Part shown: in pieces, positions 52,970 to 62,350 of the stretch
Layout: every line of letters begins with the position of its first letter
Numbering within the stretch: the first letter of the stretch is position 1
Assembly (NCBI GenBank): GCA_020637335.1
Contig: JACJWC010000005.1
Span: 1 to 64,000 of the forward strand
Direction: 5' to 3'
DNA length: 64,000 bases
DNA from: Acidobacteriota bacterium
GTDB taxonomy: Bacteria > Acidobacteriota > Holophagae > Acanthopleuribacterales > Acanthopleuribacteraceae
Program-made: the position numbers and the translations under genes
Notes under the pieces: generated by a model
Database searches by the model: none
What the model was told of the DNA's origin: nothing
Seen by the model: the letters and a program-made list of their open reading frames with translations, nothing else

Positions 52970-53326
52970 ATCATAGTGCGAATGGTTCCATTCACGCCAG
53001 ATGAGTCGAAGAAAGGAACATTACGCTCTAAGCTGTTCCTTTTTATTTTTATCGAAAGGTCCAAGCCGCCTTTCAATCGCTCACCCACACGTTCCTTATT
53101 CGAGAAATACATCCGCCAATTTCCACTGGGCGAGCGGGTTTTGACATGCGCCTTCGAACCTTCCGACCTACAGAATTGACAAGCTTTTTTTGTTTCGGGT
53201 AAACCTTTTCCCATTTAAACGCGTAGGATCCTGTTCTGTAACATCACTTTTGGGAGGTGCTGGTATCCATTTAGCTGTATTTGGAATTTTGGCCGCCCTG
53301 AAAAATTTGTCTAGACCGGAGCGTTG
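52970..53326. other. 357-bp intergenic region with an orphan terminator-like hairpin
   Basis: AAAGGAAC (53012-53019) pairs with GTTCCTTT (53035-53042) and runs into TTATTTTTAT on the plus strand. No plus-strand gene lies upstream within 2 kb. A perfect GAATG-GTTC-CATTC hairpin precedes it at about 52980-52993. Confidence 0.4.
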
Positions 53327-54754
53327 ATGACCCACCTAACCCTGTTTTTCCTTCAGTTCTTATTTTTCTCAATGCCCGGAACCGAAACGGATTTGATGGC
53401 TCAGAAGATTGATGCGTTGATGAGCCAGTACCATCTGAACCATGAGTTTAATGGCAGTGTCTTGGTTGCTCAGAACGGCCAGGTGATTTACGAAAAGGGT
53501 TTTGGTTTGGCCAATGTGGAGTGGCAAATCCCCAATGCCCCAGATACGCGCTTTCGCTTGGCTTCGCTGACCAAGCAGTTTACGGCCATGGCTGTCTTAC
53601 AGCTCGTTCAAGAGGGCAAGCTCAAATTGGAGGATACGGTCAGCGACCATTTGCCGTTTTATCGAGCAGATACCGGGGCCAAAATTACGATTCATCAGTT
53701 GCTTTGCCACACTTCCGGTATTCCCAGTTATGGGCGGGACAAGGTGTTCATGCAGAAACAGGCCCGCAATCCGGTCGAAATTCAGCAATTCATAAGGGAG
53801 CGTTGTAGTGGCGATCTGGAATTCGTTCCGGGTAGTCAGTTTAAATAGAGCAATTCCGGTTATTACCTTCTCGGCGCGATTATCGAGGCGCTAACCGGCC
53901 AGTCTTGTCAACAGGTCATTGCACAGAAAATATTCACACCCCTTGGAATGCACAACAGCGGGTATGACGATGCGCAAACCGTTATTCCTCGGCGGGCCAG
54001 TGGCTAACTTCAAAAGGGCGAAAAGTTTGAAGGCGCTCCCTTTGTTGATGTTTCGGTTCTTTATGCGGCAGGTGGTTTGTATTCCACCGTTGGAGATTTG
54101 ATGATTTGGGACCGAGCACTTTTCAGCAATACCCTTCTCTCCGCAGAATTGAGTCAAAAAATGATGACAGCCAATCTGGGTCATTACGGTTATGGCGTCA
54201 AAACGGGTGCAGTCAGCCTGGATGGACAACAGGCGATCAAATTCGTGGCACACGGCGGCCAAATCTTTGGCTTTAGCAACTTCATGGTCCATTTTGTCGA
54301 TGGGAACAACCTAATCGTTTTGTTGTGTAATGGCGGCTCCCGACCCAAGCGAGCGCACCTGGAAATAGCCAAAATCCTCTACGGGATATCTGATGACGAA
54401 CCCCATGGCTCCGAACATTCGGAGGCTGCCTTTTCAGGTCAAGATTCTGAAATCGACGCGGATCCTAACGGAGAAAATCCCAGCTTCCAATTGTCGACGG
54501 AGGCGCTTGAAGCCTTTGTCGGTACCTACCAAATGCCGGATGGCAAAACACTAACCTTCTCCATTCAGGGTGATCATTTGGTCGGCAAGCCTAGCGGCCA
54601 ACGGCCTGCCGAGCTCTTTCCCCTTTCGCCAAACCGATTCTTCCTGAAAGTCGTGGCCGCAGAATTGGAATTCAACACCAACAGCCAAGGCCAAGTGGAG
54701 AGCGTGACCTTTTTCCAAAAGGGCAGATCCAGAACCGGCAAACGGATCCAATAA
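53327..54754 (+). pseudogene. Serine hydrolase (beta-lactamase/PBP fold) gene with two in-frame stops
   Basis: One continuous frame of about 475 codons encodes a signal peptide, S80-L-T-K83 in RLASLTKQFTA, and later LPSYG- and HTSG-type blocks, PLGMHNSGY, GGLYSTVGDL and an HGG motif near the expected place. TAG at 53846-53848 replaces the tyrosine of the catalytic YSN motif (FK-stop-SNSGY), and TAA at 54005-54007 replaces another expected tyrosine (RRASG-stop). There is no frame shift. I call it a recent pseudogene because both stops arise by single changes from TAT/TAC. The start ATG follows GGAG. Confidence 0.85.
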
Positions 54755-54855
54755 TCACCATTTTGAAGCTGCCGATTGTGCAAATCGGCGCCAATTTCGG
54801 GGTCTATTCCAAGTGCAGGTGGCAGATCAGTTCTACACCAATACCCACAACAAAA

Positions 54856-54948
54856 CGCCCGTAAGGCGAAAGGACACAGCCCGGGCTGACAAGCGCAGCG
54901 CGGAACCCCGGGTTAGGCCCAAAAAAGGATAAGGAGCCCGGACTGGCG
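54856..54948 (-). repeat. Three-hairpin element copy 5
   Basis: CGCC-CGTAA-GGCG (54856-54868), central arms CCCGGGCT (54880-54887) and ACCCCGGG (54905-54912), and GCCC-GGACT-GGC (about 54936-54946). Minus orientation, slightly decayed. Confidence 0.8.
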
Positions 54949-54998
54949 ACAGAGGCCCATCCGTAATTCGTTTGGAATTTTTTGCAGGTTTTCGTTTC

Positions 54999-55088
54999 GC
55001 CCTGCCGGGCTCCACGGTTTGGTGGGCTTAAACCTGGGTTCCTCGCGCTGCTCGTCACCCAGGGCTTTGACCTATTGCCCTGCCGGGC
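54999..55088 (+). repeat. Three-hairpin element copy 6
   Basis: GCCC-TGCC-GGGC (54999-55010), CCTGGGT (55033-55039) with ACCCAGG (55057-55063), and GCCC-TGCC-GGGC (55077-55088). It is a complete copy facing copy 5. Confidence 0.9.
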
Positions 55089-55154
55089 AGGAAATGCCTA
55101 AATCGCCATCGCCCGGGAATGGTTGATTTTTTGATCTTCCGCGCATTCCCTTTC

Positions 55155-55245
55155 GCCCGTTCGGGCTCTCCCCTCATTTTGGGCTTTGCCCGGGGTTCCT
55201 CGCGTTACTCGTCACCCCGGGTTTTGACCTTTTGCCCTGACGGGC
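55155..55245 (+). repeat. Three-hairpin element copy 7
   Basis: GCCC-GTTC-GGGC (55155-55166), CCCGGGGT (55189-55196) with ACCCCGGG (55214-55221), and GCCC-TGAC-GGGC (55234-55245). It is a complete copy in the same orientation as copy 6. Confidence 0.9.
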
Positions 55246-55436
55246 AAGTGACCGGCCAATCTTGCTGATTCGCCTGGCTTGGAGACTGGTTTGGTTGTGC
55301 GGGTATAAGGGGCTGGTCTTGCCATTTTTTATGGGATTTGATGTCAAATCGTACCCCTGGAGATAAATGGTTAGAGTACGCTTTTTTAGTGATGGCCTCA
55401 GTGGTACGTCTTGTGCCCTATTTTGATTGGCCCAGC

Positions 55437-56597
55437 TTAGTTTTGGCGGTCGCGGCGCATGATGTAGCCGTGGAGTTCGGGTGAGTCGGGGTCTAGCAGT
55501 TCCAAGGCCGCTACCATGCCAGCCAGGCCCTTACGATTGGGCGCATTGAGGAAAATGATGAGTCCATCGCCACTGTTTTGATAGCAATAGGCCAGGGAGA
55601 CCGTCGACCAATCGGTGCCGCGATGGCCAATCAAGAGATCATTGTCCAGTACGGAGATACACCAACCCAAACCATAACCCAAGCGCTGTGGGCACCGGGC
55701 ATTGGCAACACCCGCGCAATTGATTTGTTCTTTTGGCACTTCAACAGCATTCATCTTGAAGCGTTCGGCTTTGAGGCTTTCGGTCAGGCCATCGCCGCGC
55801 ATGGCGGACACCAAAAAGGTCGCATAATCCGAAACGGTAGTGACCATATCCCCTGTGGCTGAGAAACTGCCGGCTTCTCGGCAATAGCCGCCCGGATAAC
55901 AGTAATAACCATAAAATTTCCCATCGTCATCCAAAGGTTTGGCGATTCTTGGGAAATTTTCGGGGATAACGCGCATAAAACTATTGTGAATGGCCAATGG
56001 TTCAAAAACCATTTCGTTGACCAGATCCTCAAAGGGTTTCCCCAGTTTCTTTTCCGCATAACGCATGACATAGACAATACCTTCACCCGAATACCCGAAG
56101 GAAGAGCCGGGCGCATTCATAAATTGCAGCTTCCCGGATTCGGTAAAAAAGCGCCAATTGGGCAAGCCACTGCGGTGGCTGAGCGCCATGCGTGCGGTCA
56201 GTTGCTTGACCTGAGCATCGCCCTCCAGATCGGGGTCCACCCAATATTTGGCCATTGGTTCATCCAGGTCCAATTTGCCCTGGGCGACCAAACGGAGGAC
56301 CGTTTCGGCCGTCACGGTTTTGGTAATCGACGCAACATTGATTAAGGTGTTTGCAGATGCCGATTCTGTCTCGTTTTGTTGACCGTATTGACCTTGCCAA
56401 ACCAGTTGACCCGCTTTTATGACACCGATACAGGCTGTATTGATTCCGTGCTGTTTGATGAGTTGAGCAAATGCTTGATCCAAGGCGAGGCCCCGCTTCT
56501 GCGAGACGGGTTCCACATCCCACACAGGCGAGCTTGTAGGTTTAGTGCTTTGAGCCCAGGCCGTTGAAAAAAAGCAAAGTGTCAATATGATTTTCAA
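55437..56597 (-). CDS. Exported serine hydrolase (beta-lactamase/PBP fold)
   Basis: The 386-residue protein starts at TTG 56597, six bases after AAGGAG, with a signal peptide (MKIILTLCFFSTAWAQ). Catalytic motifs are S90-I-T-K93, Y169-S-G171 in place of YxN, and H325-R-G327 in LLIGHRGTDW. Cysteine pairs (CYPGGYC; CAGVANARC) suggest disulphides in the periplasm. The family includes D-amino peptidases, esterases and class C beta-lactamases, and the substrate is not evident. It is the fourth member of this fold in the window. Confidence 0.88.
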   Translation of the reverse strand: MKIILTLCFFSTAWAQSTKPTSSPVWDVEPVSQKRGLALDQAFAQLIKQHGINTACIGVIKAGQLVWQGQYGQQNETESASANTLINVASITKTVTAETVLRLVAQGKLDLDEPMAKYWVDPDLEGDAQVKQLTARMALSHRSGLPNWRFFTESGKLQFMNAPGSSFGYSGEGIVYVMRYAEKKLGKPFEDLVNEMVFEPLAIHNSFMRVIPENFPRIAKPLDDDGKFYGYYCYPGGYCREAGSFSATGDMVTTVSDYATFLVSAMRGDGLTESLKAERFKMNAVEVPKEQINCAGVANARCPQRLGYGLGWCISVLDNDLLIGHRGTDWSTVSLAYCYQNSGDGLIIFLNAPNRKGLAGMVAALELLDPDSPELHGYIMRRDRQN

Positions 56598-56860
56598 ATT
56601 TTACTCCTTTAAGCAGTTGAAAACTCTACGCGACCCAGCCGTCAGGGTTTCAAATCGGTTCTTGCTTCCAACGCCAGCCACCCAGGCAATTGGAAAGACA
56701 GGTTTGGGATGTTGATTAACCACAAAAAGGGTACGGCCTCCCATGTGGGGGAATTCTGGATTGTTGGAGTTTGGGTAATCCTCTTTGCAAGGTTTACCCA
56801 AGCTTGATATATCTTGGGGCTGAATTTGGCTAAGATACGCCTGTTTGCCTGGAGGTGTCT

Positions 56861-58135
56861 GTGCTGTCAAAACGGATCGTAATTATCGGTGGTGGCTTTG
56901 GTGGCCTGTATGCTGCCAAGAATCTGGTCAAGAGCGGCGCACACATCACTCTGATCGATAAGCGAAACTTTCACCTCTTCCAGCCCCTGCTTTATCAGGT
57001 GGCATCGGGCGGTTTGTCACCGGGCGATATTGCCTCTCCCCTGCGCGCAATCTTTAAGCGCTACCAGCAGATTGAAACCCTGATGGCTGAGGTTCTGGAC
57101 ATCGATCTGGCCAATAAAAAGGTGAAACTGGCCGATCGCGAACTGGGTTTTGATTACCTGATTGTGGCCACGGGTTCGACCCACAGTTATTTTCAACATC
57201 CGGAATGGGAGACCTTTGCACCGGGCCTTAAAACGATTGAGGACGCCTTGGAGATGCGCAGACGCATCTTCCGCGCCTTTGAACAGGCGGAACTGTGTCA
57301 GGACCCCGAACAGCGGGCGGCCTGGTTGCGTTTTGTTGTTATTGGCGGCGGTCCGACCGGCGTGGAATTAGCCGGTGCCATCGGTGAACTAGCGCATTAC
57401 ACCCTGAAAAACGATTTTCGCCAGTTCCAATCGGCAGAAACGGAAGTCTTGTTGCTGGAAGGCGGACCGCAAATCCTTTCCGCTTATCCTCCCGATTTGG
57501 CTCAGGCCGCAGTGCGCAAGCTCAACCAGTTGGGGGTTACGGTCAAAACCAAGACCCTGCTGACCGAGTTAGATGCACACCAAATCAAGGTCAAATCGGG
57601 CGATCAAGTAAGCCATATTCGCACCGAGACGGTCCTTTGGGCGGCTGGCGTTAAAGCCTCGCCCCTGGGCGCAATCCTGGCCAAGGCCAGCGGTGCGGAA
57701 CTGGACCGCCAGGGCCGGGTTCAGGTGGGTTCAACTTGCGCGTTGCCGAATCATCCAAATGTGTTTGTGATTGGCGATTTGGCCCATTACACGTTTAAAG
57801 GGGCACCGCTGCCCGGAGTGGCGCCAGTCGCCATGCAACAGGGCAAGTTTGTGGCACGCTGGATTCGCGCCGATCTGGCGGGCAAGAACCACCCCAAGTT
57901 TCGCTACTTTGACAAGGGCAACTTAGCGGTATTGGGCCGCAATGCCGCCATTGCCAAGTTTCGACGGCTCAAGTTTCGCGGCTTTCCGGCCTGGTTGGTG
58001 TGGGCGCTGGTCCATATCCATTATCTGATTGAGTTTGATAATAAGGTGTTGGTCTCGCTGCAATGGGGCTGGAATTTCCTGACCCGTAAACGCGGGGCCC
58101 GGTTGATCTCGCAAAAGTCGGATGAACGCAGTTAA
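56861..58135 (+). CDS. ndh: Type II NADH:quinone dehydrogenase
   Basis: GTG 56861 lies five bases after GGAGG and gives 424 residues; a GTG two codons up overlaps the site. The single-subunit flavoenzyme passes electrons from NADH to quinone without pumping protons. The FAD-binding GGGFGG lies at 10-15, the quinone-side block LFQPLLYQVASGGLSPGDI near 45, the NADH-binding GGGPTGVELAGAI near 165 and the second FAD block NVFVIGDLAHY near 305. The C-terminus has the amphipathic helices that attach it to the membrane. Confidence 0.93.
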   Translation: MLSKRIVIIGGGFGGLYAAKNLVKSGAHITLIDKRNFHLFQPLLYQVASGGLSPGDIASPLRAIFKRYQQIETLMAEVLDIDLANKKVKLADRELGFDYLIVATGSTHSYFQHPEWETFAPGLKTIEDALEMRRRIFRAFEQAELCQDPEQRAAWLRFVVIGGGPTGVELAGAIGELAHYTLKNDFRQFQSAETEVLLLEGGPQILSAYPPDLAQAAVRKLNQLGVTVKTKTLLTELDAHQIKVKSGDQVSHIRTETVLWAAGVKASPLGAILAKASGAELDRQGRVQVGSTCALPNHPNVFVIGDLAHYTFKGAPLPGVAPVAMQQGKFVARWIRADLAGKNHPKFRYFDKGNLAVLGRNAAIAKFRRLKFRGFPAWLVWALVHIHYLIEFDNKVLVSLQWGWNFLTRKRGARLISQKSDERS

Positions 58136-58157
58136 CACGCAAGGTTCGGGCATTTCC

Positions 58158-58650
58158 TCACGCTAAGCCGCGGAGCACGCTAAGTTTTCTTTTTCAGTCT
58201 GTTGGGATTCGGTTTTGGGTTTCGTTTCATGGATCCGCCCAAAATAAGTCAGGAGATGAACCATTTAACGTGAAGTTCCCCTTTGCGGGCTTGGCGACTT
58301 CGCTTGCATTTTTCTCACGCTAAGCCGGGGAGCACGCTAAGTTTTTTTCAACGGGATGGATCTGGTTTGGTATTGGGTTTCTTTAAATGGATCCGCCCAA
58401 AATAAGTCAGGAGATGAACCATTTAACGTGAAGTTTCCCTTTGCGGGCTTGGCGACTTCGCCTGCATTTTTCTCACGCTAAGCCGCGGAGCACGCTAAGT
58501 TTTTTTCAACGGGATGGATCTGGTTTGGTATTGGGTTTCGTTAAATGGATCCGCCCAAAATAAGGTAGGTGATGAACCTTTAACCGTGGAAGTTCCCCTT
58601 TGCGGGCTTGGTCTTTGCGTGGATTTTTTTCACGTTTAGGCGCGAGGGAC
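58158..58650. repeat. 157-bp tandem repeats, three units plus a partial one
   Basis: The unit starts at TCACGCTAAGCCGCGGAG-type sequence at 58158, 58315, 58473 and, decayed, 58630, giving periods of 157, 158 and 157 bases. Each unit contains ATGGATCCGCCCAAAATAA and CCCTTTGCGGGCTTGG. No gene is seen in it. Confidence 0.85.
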
Positions 58651-58838
58651 GCTAAGTTTTCTTTTTCAGTCTGTTGGGATTCAGGTTCTGTTTTTTTTCC
58701 ATATATTTTCCGAACAGCTTCACGTTATGACTACGCTGGGTTAATGAATTTGGAGTGAGGTCGGGTGCTCCTTCTTGGACTCGGTGGTTTCGAGTGAATT
58801 TTTCTTCCACTAAAGCCCAAAAAAAACACCTGCCTTTC

Positions 58839-58928
58839 GCCCATCCGGGCTCTGGCTCCTGTGAGGGCAAGACCCTGGGTTCCACGCTGCGCTTGTCACC
58901 CAGGGTTCTGACCTTTCGCCCTGCGGGC
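58839..58928 (+). repeat. Three-hairpin element copy 8
   Basis: GCCC-ATCC-GGGC (58839-58850), CCCTGGGT (58873-58880) with ACCCAGGG (58898-58905), and GCCC-TGC-GGGC (58918-58928). Complete copy. Confidence 0.9.
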
Positions 58929-59162
58929 TTAGGTCGTGGGTTTACTGATGGGTATTGGCCCCTCTCCCCAGTGTGAATTTTTAATGGGGGGTCGTCCCTT
59001 CGCGGGTAACCCTCCCGGGCCACATGGGCGCTTCCAATGTTGCCCGGGTAGGCACTTTGAGGTAACTGGCATTGGAAGAACACGATGCCTTGGTGCAATT
59101 TCCTCACTAGAAGATGAGTTCAATCTCCTTGAATCTTGTCTCTGGTCACTTGTTTCTTGCTG

Positions 59163-62100
59163 TCACTTGTCTCTTGCATGGGCTTCGGCGTGGACGAGTT
59201 TGAGTTTCCAGTCGGCCATCGGCGTGCCTTTGAGGTCCAGGTGGCTGATCATGTAGAACAGGCGTTGGGTGGCCTGACCGGTGGGTGCTGCCTGCAAGCG
59301 CTGGTGGATCCAGTAGGGCGGAATCGATTGGTTGTAAAGGGTTGCCCGGACCTTTAAGCGATTTTTATCGACCTTGTAGGGCAATTTCACTTCGTATTTC
59401 AAGCTGTCCTGTCCTTTAAAACCCGGGCCCTGATCCATGTAATCTGGATCGTTGCCCGTTGCGACTGGATCAGTTGCCTCCATGAACTGGAACAAGACCT
59501 GGCCTTGGGGTTTGAAATAATCAGCAGCGCGCCAACCGCGCGGTAAAAGGCGGTTGTCTTTGATGTCGTAAACCCGATGGATGAAAGAGGTTGTGAATTC
59601 GCGATCCATGTCCTGATTCAATTCCTCGTAGATCTGGACCTGGTCCTCTTGCGTAATGACTTGGTAATGCGGTTGATAGGTTGTGCCATTGGGCAGGAAC
59701 TCGGTCGGCAAGGGGTTGCCCTTGTTATCGATTAAAATCCCGGCCCCATTGGTTCGACCCGAACACCAGATCACCTTTTCACCATCCAAAACGGAAAATT
59801 CAATAAAGGCGCGGCGGAAGGCAACACCGCTTGGATAACGATGTCCGGTTTTATTGGTCACTGTCACCGTGGCGGAGAGACTCGTTCCATCAAACTGGGT
59901 AATTTGGGTGGTTATGTCAGCCGTTTCGGCTTGCGCCTGGATAATCATGTTGTTGACGGCCGTGTCGACCCCGTTGGTGGCTGACGTCATGTAATCGCTT
60001 TTATCCACACCCAGAATCTGAGGAAATTGGTCGAACATTTCCAATAAAAAGACGTTGAGACCGACATGTTCGTGGCGGCGATAATCCGGTCGCAAGGGGA
60101 CGTCGATATCTTCGATTGGTAAACGATTTTCCGCCTCGGGAAAATTGGCGTCTTGAATGGCCGCAATTTGGGTGGTCAGATTATCGAGATTAACCTGGCC
60201 ATCCGGGGTTTTAAAATCGCGCGGCATGTGACAGTCCTGGCAGCTTTGGAATTGACTGTTAGGCTGACCGGGATCCTGAGCAAAGGCGCTATTCTGCCAT
60301 TCCAGGAAAGTGGCCTGTTCGATCGAGTGTTGGTAGCTCTGAAAGGCAGGATTGGTTTCAGCCGCATTCAGGACCGGGAAGCGGTCATCCGTTGCTCCGA
60401 TATTGGGTAAGTTAATCGAGTGGCAGGCACCACACAGTTGGGAATTGCGGATGAAGGCATTTTCGGTTGGGGTCACACCCAAGGTGTTATCCATCGGTTT
60501 GACCCGAACATCGGCAAAAGGACCAAAAAACTGATCGTTCGGCCCTTGCTCAAAGCGGCCCGTATTGTTGTGAAACAGGACAAACGCCAATTCTTTATTG
60601 GTGTCCCCCGTCAAGTAACCGGGCGGTGGGTTCCAGTTTTCGATCTGGTCAGGGCTAGGTTTGTCGATGTGATGACAAATGGCGCAACTGACACCTTCCC
60701 TGCCCAATTGACCGTATTTAACGTACATCGCTTCATGGTCCGGCGGTTCGGGTTGTTTGCTGGAAATCCGCGGGGCGAGGAACATGTAATCGATTTTGAA
60801 ATTGGGATCGAGATGCGGATTGGACTCGGCATCGATGGCCAATTGGCGTTGACCCATCGCTCCGTGACAACTGGTGCAGGTATTAACGACAGCCTGCATA
60901 TTGTCTTCTAACGAACCGACCAACGGTGTTGGGTTGCGTTTGGCATCGCGCTGCAAATACACCATCTCGCTTTCGATCTGGGCGAAGAAAATGGGATCGC
61001 GACCGGCCAGGCCCATGGGCGACCAACGCCATTCTCCGTACTCGGATAGATTGTACCCATCGCCATAGTTGGGGCCAGTGGATACGAACATGGTCACGCC
61101 GTAGGGCTCGCCACCCAATCCGCCATGGCAGCCCAGACAGTTGTCGGAGGTGATAAAGGCTTCAGCGCCATCGTGAGCCGGTAGGACCTGATCATTCCAT
61201 TGGGAAGGAAAGGTTTGGACCTTGTTTTCCGGCTCCGGGTTCATGCCATAGGCTTTCAAAATGGCGGGATTGGGTTTGGGCAGCGCCTCATCATCAACGG
61301 TTCGATGGGCGGCCAACAGGCGGGTTAGGCCGGTGTGGAAATCGGCGTCTTTTTCTGCACCCAAAGGATTGCTTGAGGAATACGGCCGCAACAGGTCGGG
61401 TAACATGAAGTGGGCTTTTACGTAGGGCTCATCCGCGATTTGGGAGAGCGGCCAGTCTTTGAAATGGGCAGCGCTGCGCCAACTGGTATCGACCAAAAAC
61501 CGCAAGGGCTCTTGGTCCGGCATAAAACCTTGAATATTGCGCAGGGCGCTGAAGGTGAATTGGTTTTCAGCAGATGCGTGACAGCGCAAACACGGTGCAC
61601 CAAAACTGCTATTGGGGGGTTGGGTCAAGGTATCGAGTTGGCGTTGGATGGCTTTTTCAATGGATTCACCCTGCCCTGGTGCACCTGGATTGGCCCAAAA
61701 CCAGCCATCTTTGGAAGCCTGCCGGTCGCGGACAATCACGGTCCAGGCGCTGATCAATTGGTTGATCAGTTTTTGGTAAGCGGCCGGATCAGCGTATTTG
61801 GGGTCATTGGCCAGGTCTTGATACAAAACAGCTGGTGGGGTGAACATTTCCTTAATGATCATGGCCCCGTCGGGAATCTCCCCTTTGCGATCGTTTTTCA
61901 GCCATGAAATGACTTCAGGCGAATAATAGATGCGGACAGCCGGGTGGGTCCCGAAATACTGGTTTTCGATGTAGGGCCCAGTATCGCGGACTTCCTTGTC
62001 ATGATCCCATCCCATCAAAACGTATTGGCGCTCCATAAGGAAGCGGTAGAGCACCTGTTCGTAATCCTGGAGAGGAAGACTGCTGGGCAGCGGCAATGGG

Positions 62101-62195
62101 GTCGCTGAGGCTTTGGCTGTTGTCGTTTGCGCGAAAACGCAAAATGAAATTAAAACGGGGGCAAGCCAGCGCAATTTTGGCAAGAAAAGAGACAT
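59163..62195 (-). CDS. Exported multiheme c-type cytochrome, six CxxCH sites
   Basis: The 1010-residue protein has a signal peptide (LRWLAPVLISFCVFAQ) and six heme-binding motifs: CLRCH near 202, CLGCH near 351, CTSCH near 440, CAICH near 503, CGACH near 587 and CQDCH near 650. Residues of about 760-900 are beta-rich (TVTVTNKTGHRYPSGVAFRRAFIEF), as in the C-terminal domain of large NHL/cytochrome-like proteins. It probably carries electrons in the periplasm or at the cell surface. A beta-propeller protein gene lies upstream on the same strand. Confidence 0.9.
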   Translation of the reverse strand: MSLFLPKLRWLAPVLISFCVFAQTTTAKASATPLPLPSSLPLQDYEQVLYRFLMERQYVLMGWDHDKEVRDTGPYIENQYFGTHPAVRIYYSPEVISWLKNDRKGEIPDGAMIIKEMFTPPAVLYQDLANDPKYADPAAYQKLINQLISAWTVIVRDRQASKDGWFWANPGAPGQGESIEKAIQRQLDTLTQPPNSSFGAPCLRCHASAENQFTFSALRNIQGFMPDQEPLRFLVDTSWRSAAHFKDWPLSQIADEPYVKAHFMLPDLLRPYSSSNPLGAEKDADFHTGLTRLLAAHRTVDDEALPKPNPAILKAYGMNPEPENKVQTFPSQWNDQVLPAHDGAEAFITSDNCLGCHGGLGGEPYGVTMFVSTGPNYGDGYNLSEYGEWRWSPMGLAGRDPIFFAQIESEMVYLQRDAKRNPTPLVGSLEDNMQAVVNTCTSCHGAMGQRQLAIDAESNPHLDPNFKIDYMFLAPRISSKQPEPPDHEAMYVKYGQLGREGVSCAICHHIDKPSPDQIENWNPPPGYLTGDTNKELAFVLFHNNTGRFEQGPNDQFFGPFADVRVKPMDNTLGVTPTENAFIRNSQLCGACHSINLPNIGATDDRFPVLNAAETNPAFQSYQHSIEQATFLEWQNSAFAQDPGQPNSQFQSCQDCHMPRDFKTPDGQVNLDNLTTQIAAIQDANFPEAENRLPIEDIDVPLRPDYRRHEHVGLNVFLLEMFDQFPQILGVDKSDYMTSATNGVDTAVNNMIIQAQAETADITTQITQFDGTSLSATVTVTNKTGHRYPSGVAFRRAFIEFSVLDGEKVIWCSGRTNGAGILIDNKGNPLPTEFLPNGTTYQPHYQVITQEDQVQIYEELNQDMDREFTTSFIHRVYDIKDNRLLPRGWRAADYFKPQGQVLFQFMEATDPVATGNDPDYMDQGPGFKGQDSLKYEVKLPYKVDKNRLKVRATLYNQSIPPYWIHQRLQAAPTGQATQRLFYMISHLDLKGTPMADWKLKLVHAEAHARDK

Positions 62196-62294
62196 GAGGG
62201 CTCCAAACCGACGTTGGACCCAAGGGGAAGATCCAGGTCAAGAAACGATAATTTGGGGGGTTCCTCAATAGTGTAGGTCATGCAGACTAAAACA

Positions 62295-62330
62295 ACAACC
62301 GGGAATGGCGCAAAACCAGGGCCCGGTTGT
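62295..62330 (-). terminator. Probable terminator of the propeller gene
   Basis: ACAACCGGG (62295-62303) pairs with CCCGGTTGT (62322-62330); on the minus strand the stem runs into TGTTTTAG. It separates the propeller gene from the cytochrome gene. Confidence 0.65.
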
Positions 62331-62350
62331 GTTTTGGTCGTGGATGTTGA

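Noticed and set aside
53846..54007. Stop codon reassignment to tyrosine
   Set aside because: Both TAA and TAG serve as ordinary stops of other genes in the window, so a changed code is unlikely; nonsense mutation is simpler.
58652..59107. 151-codon minus-strand frame
   Set aside because: It is the translation of element copy 8 and flanking DNA; the GDKRSVEPRV phrase is repeat-derived.
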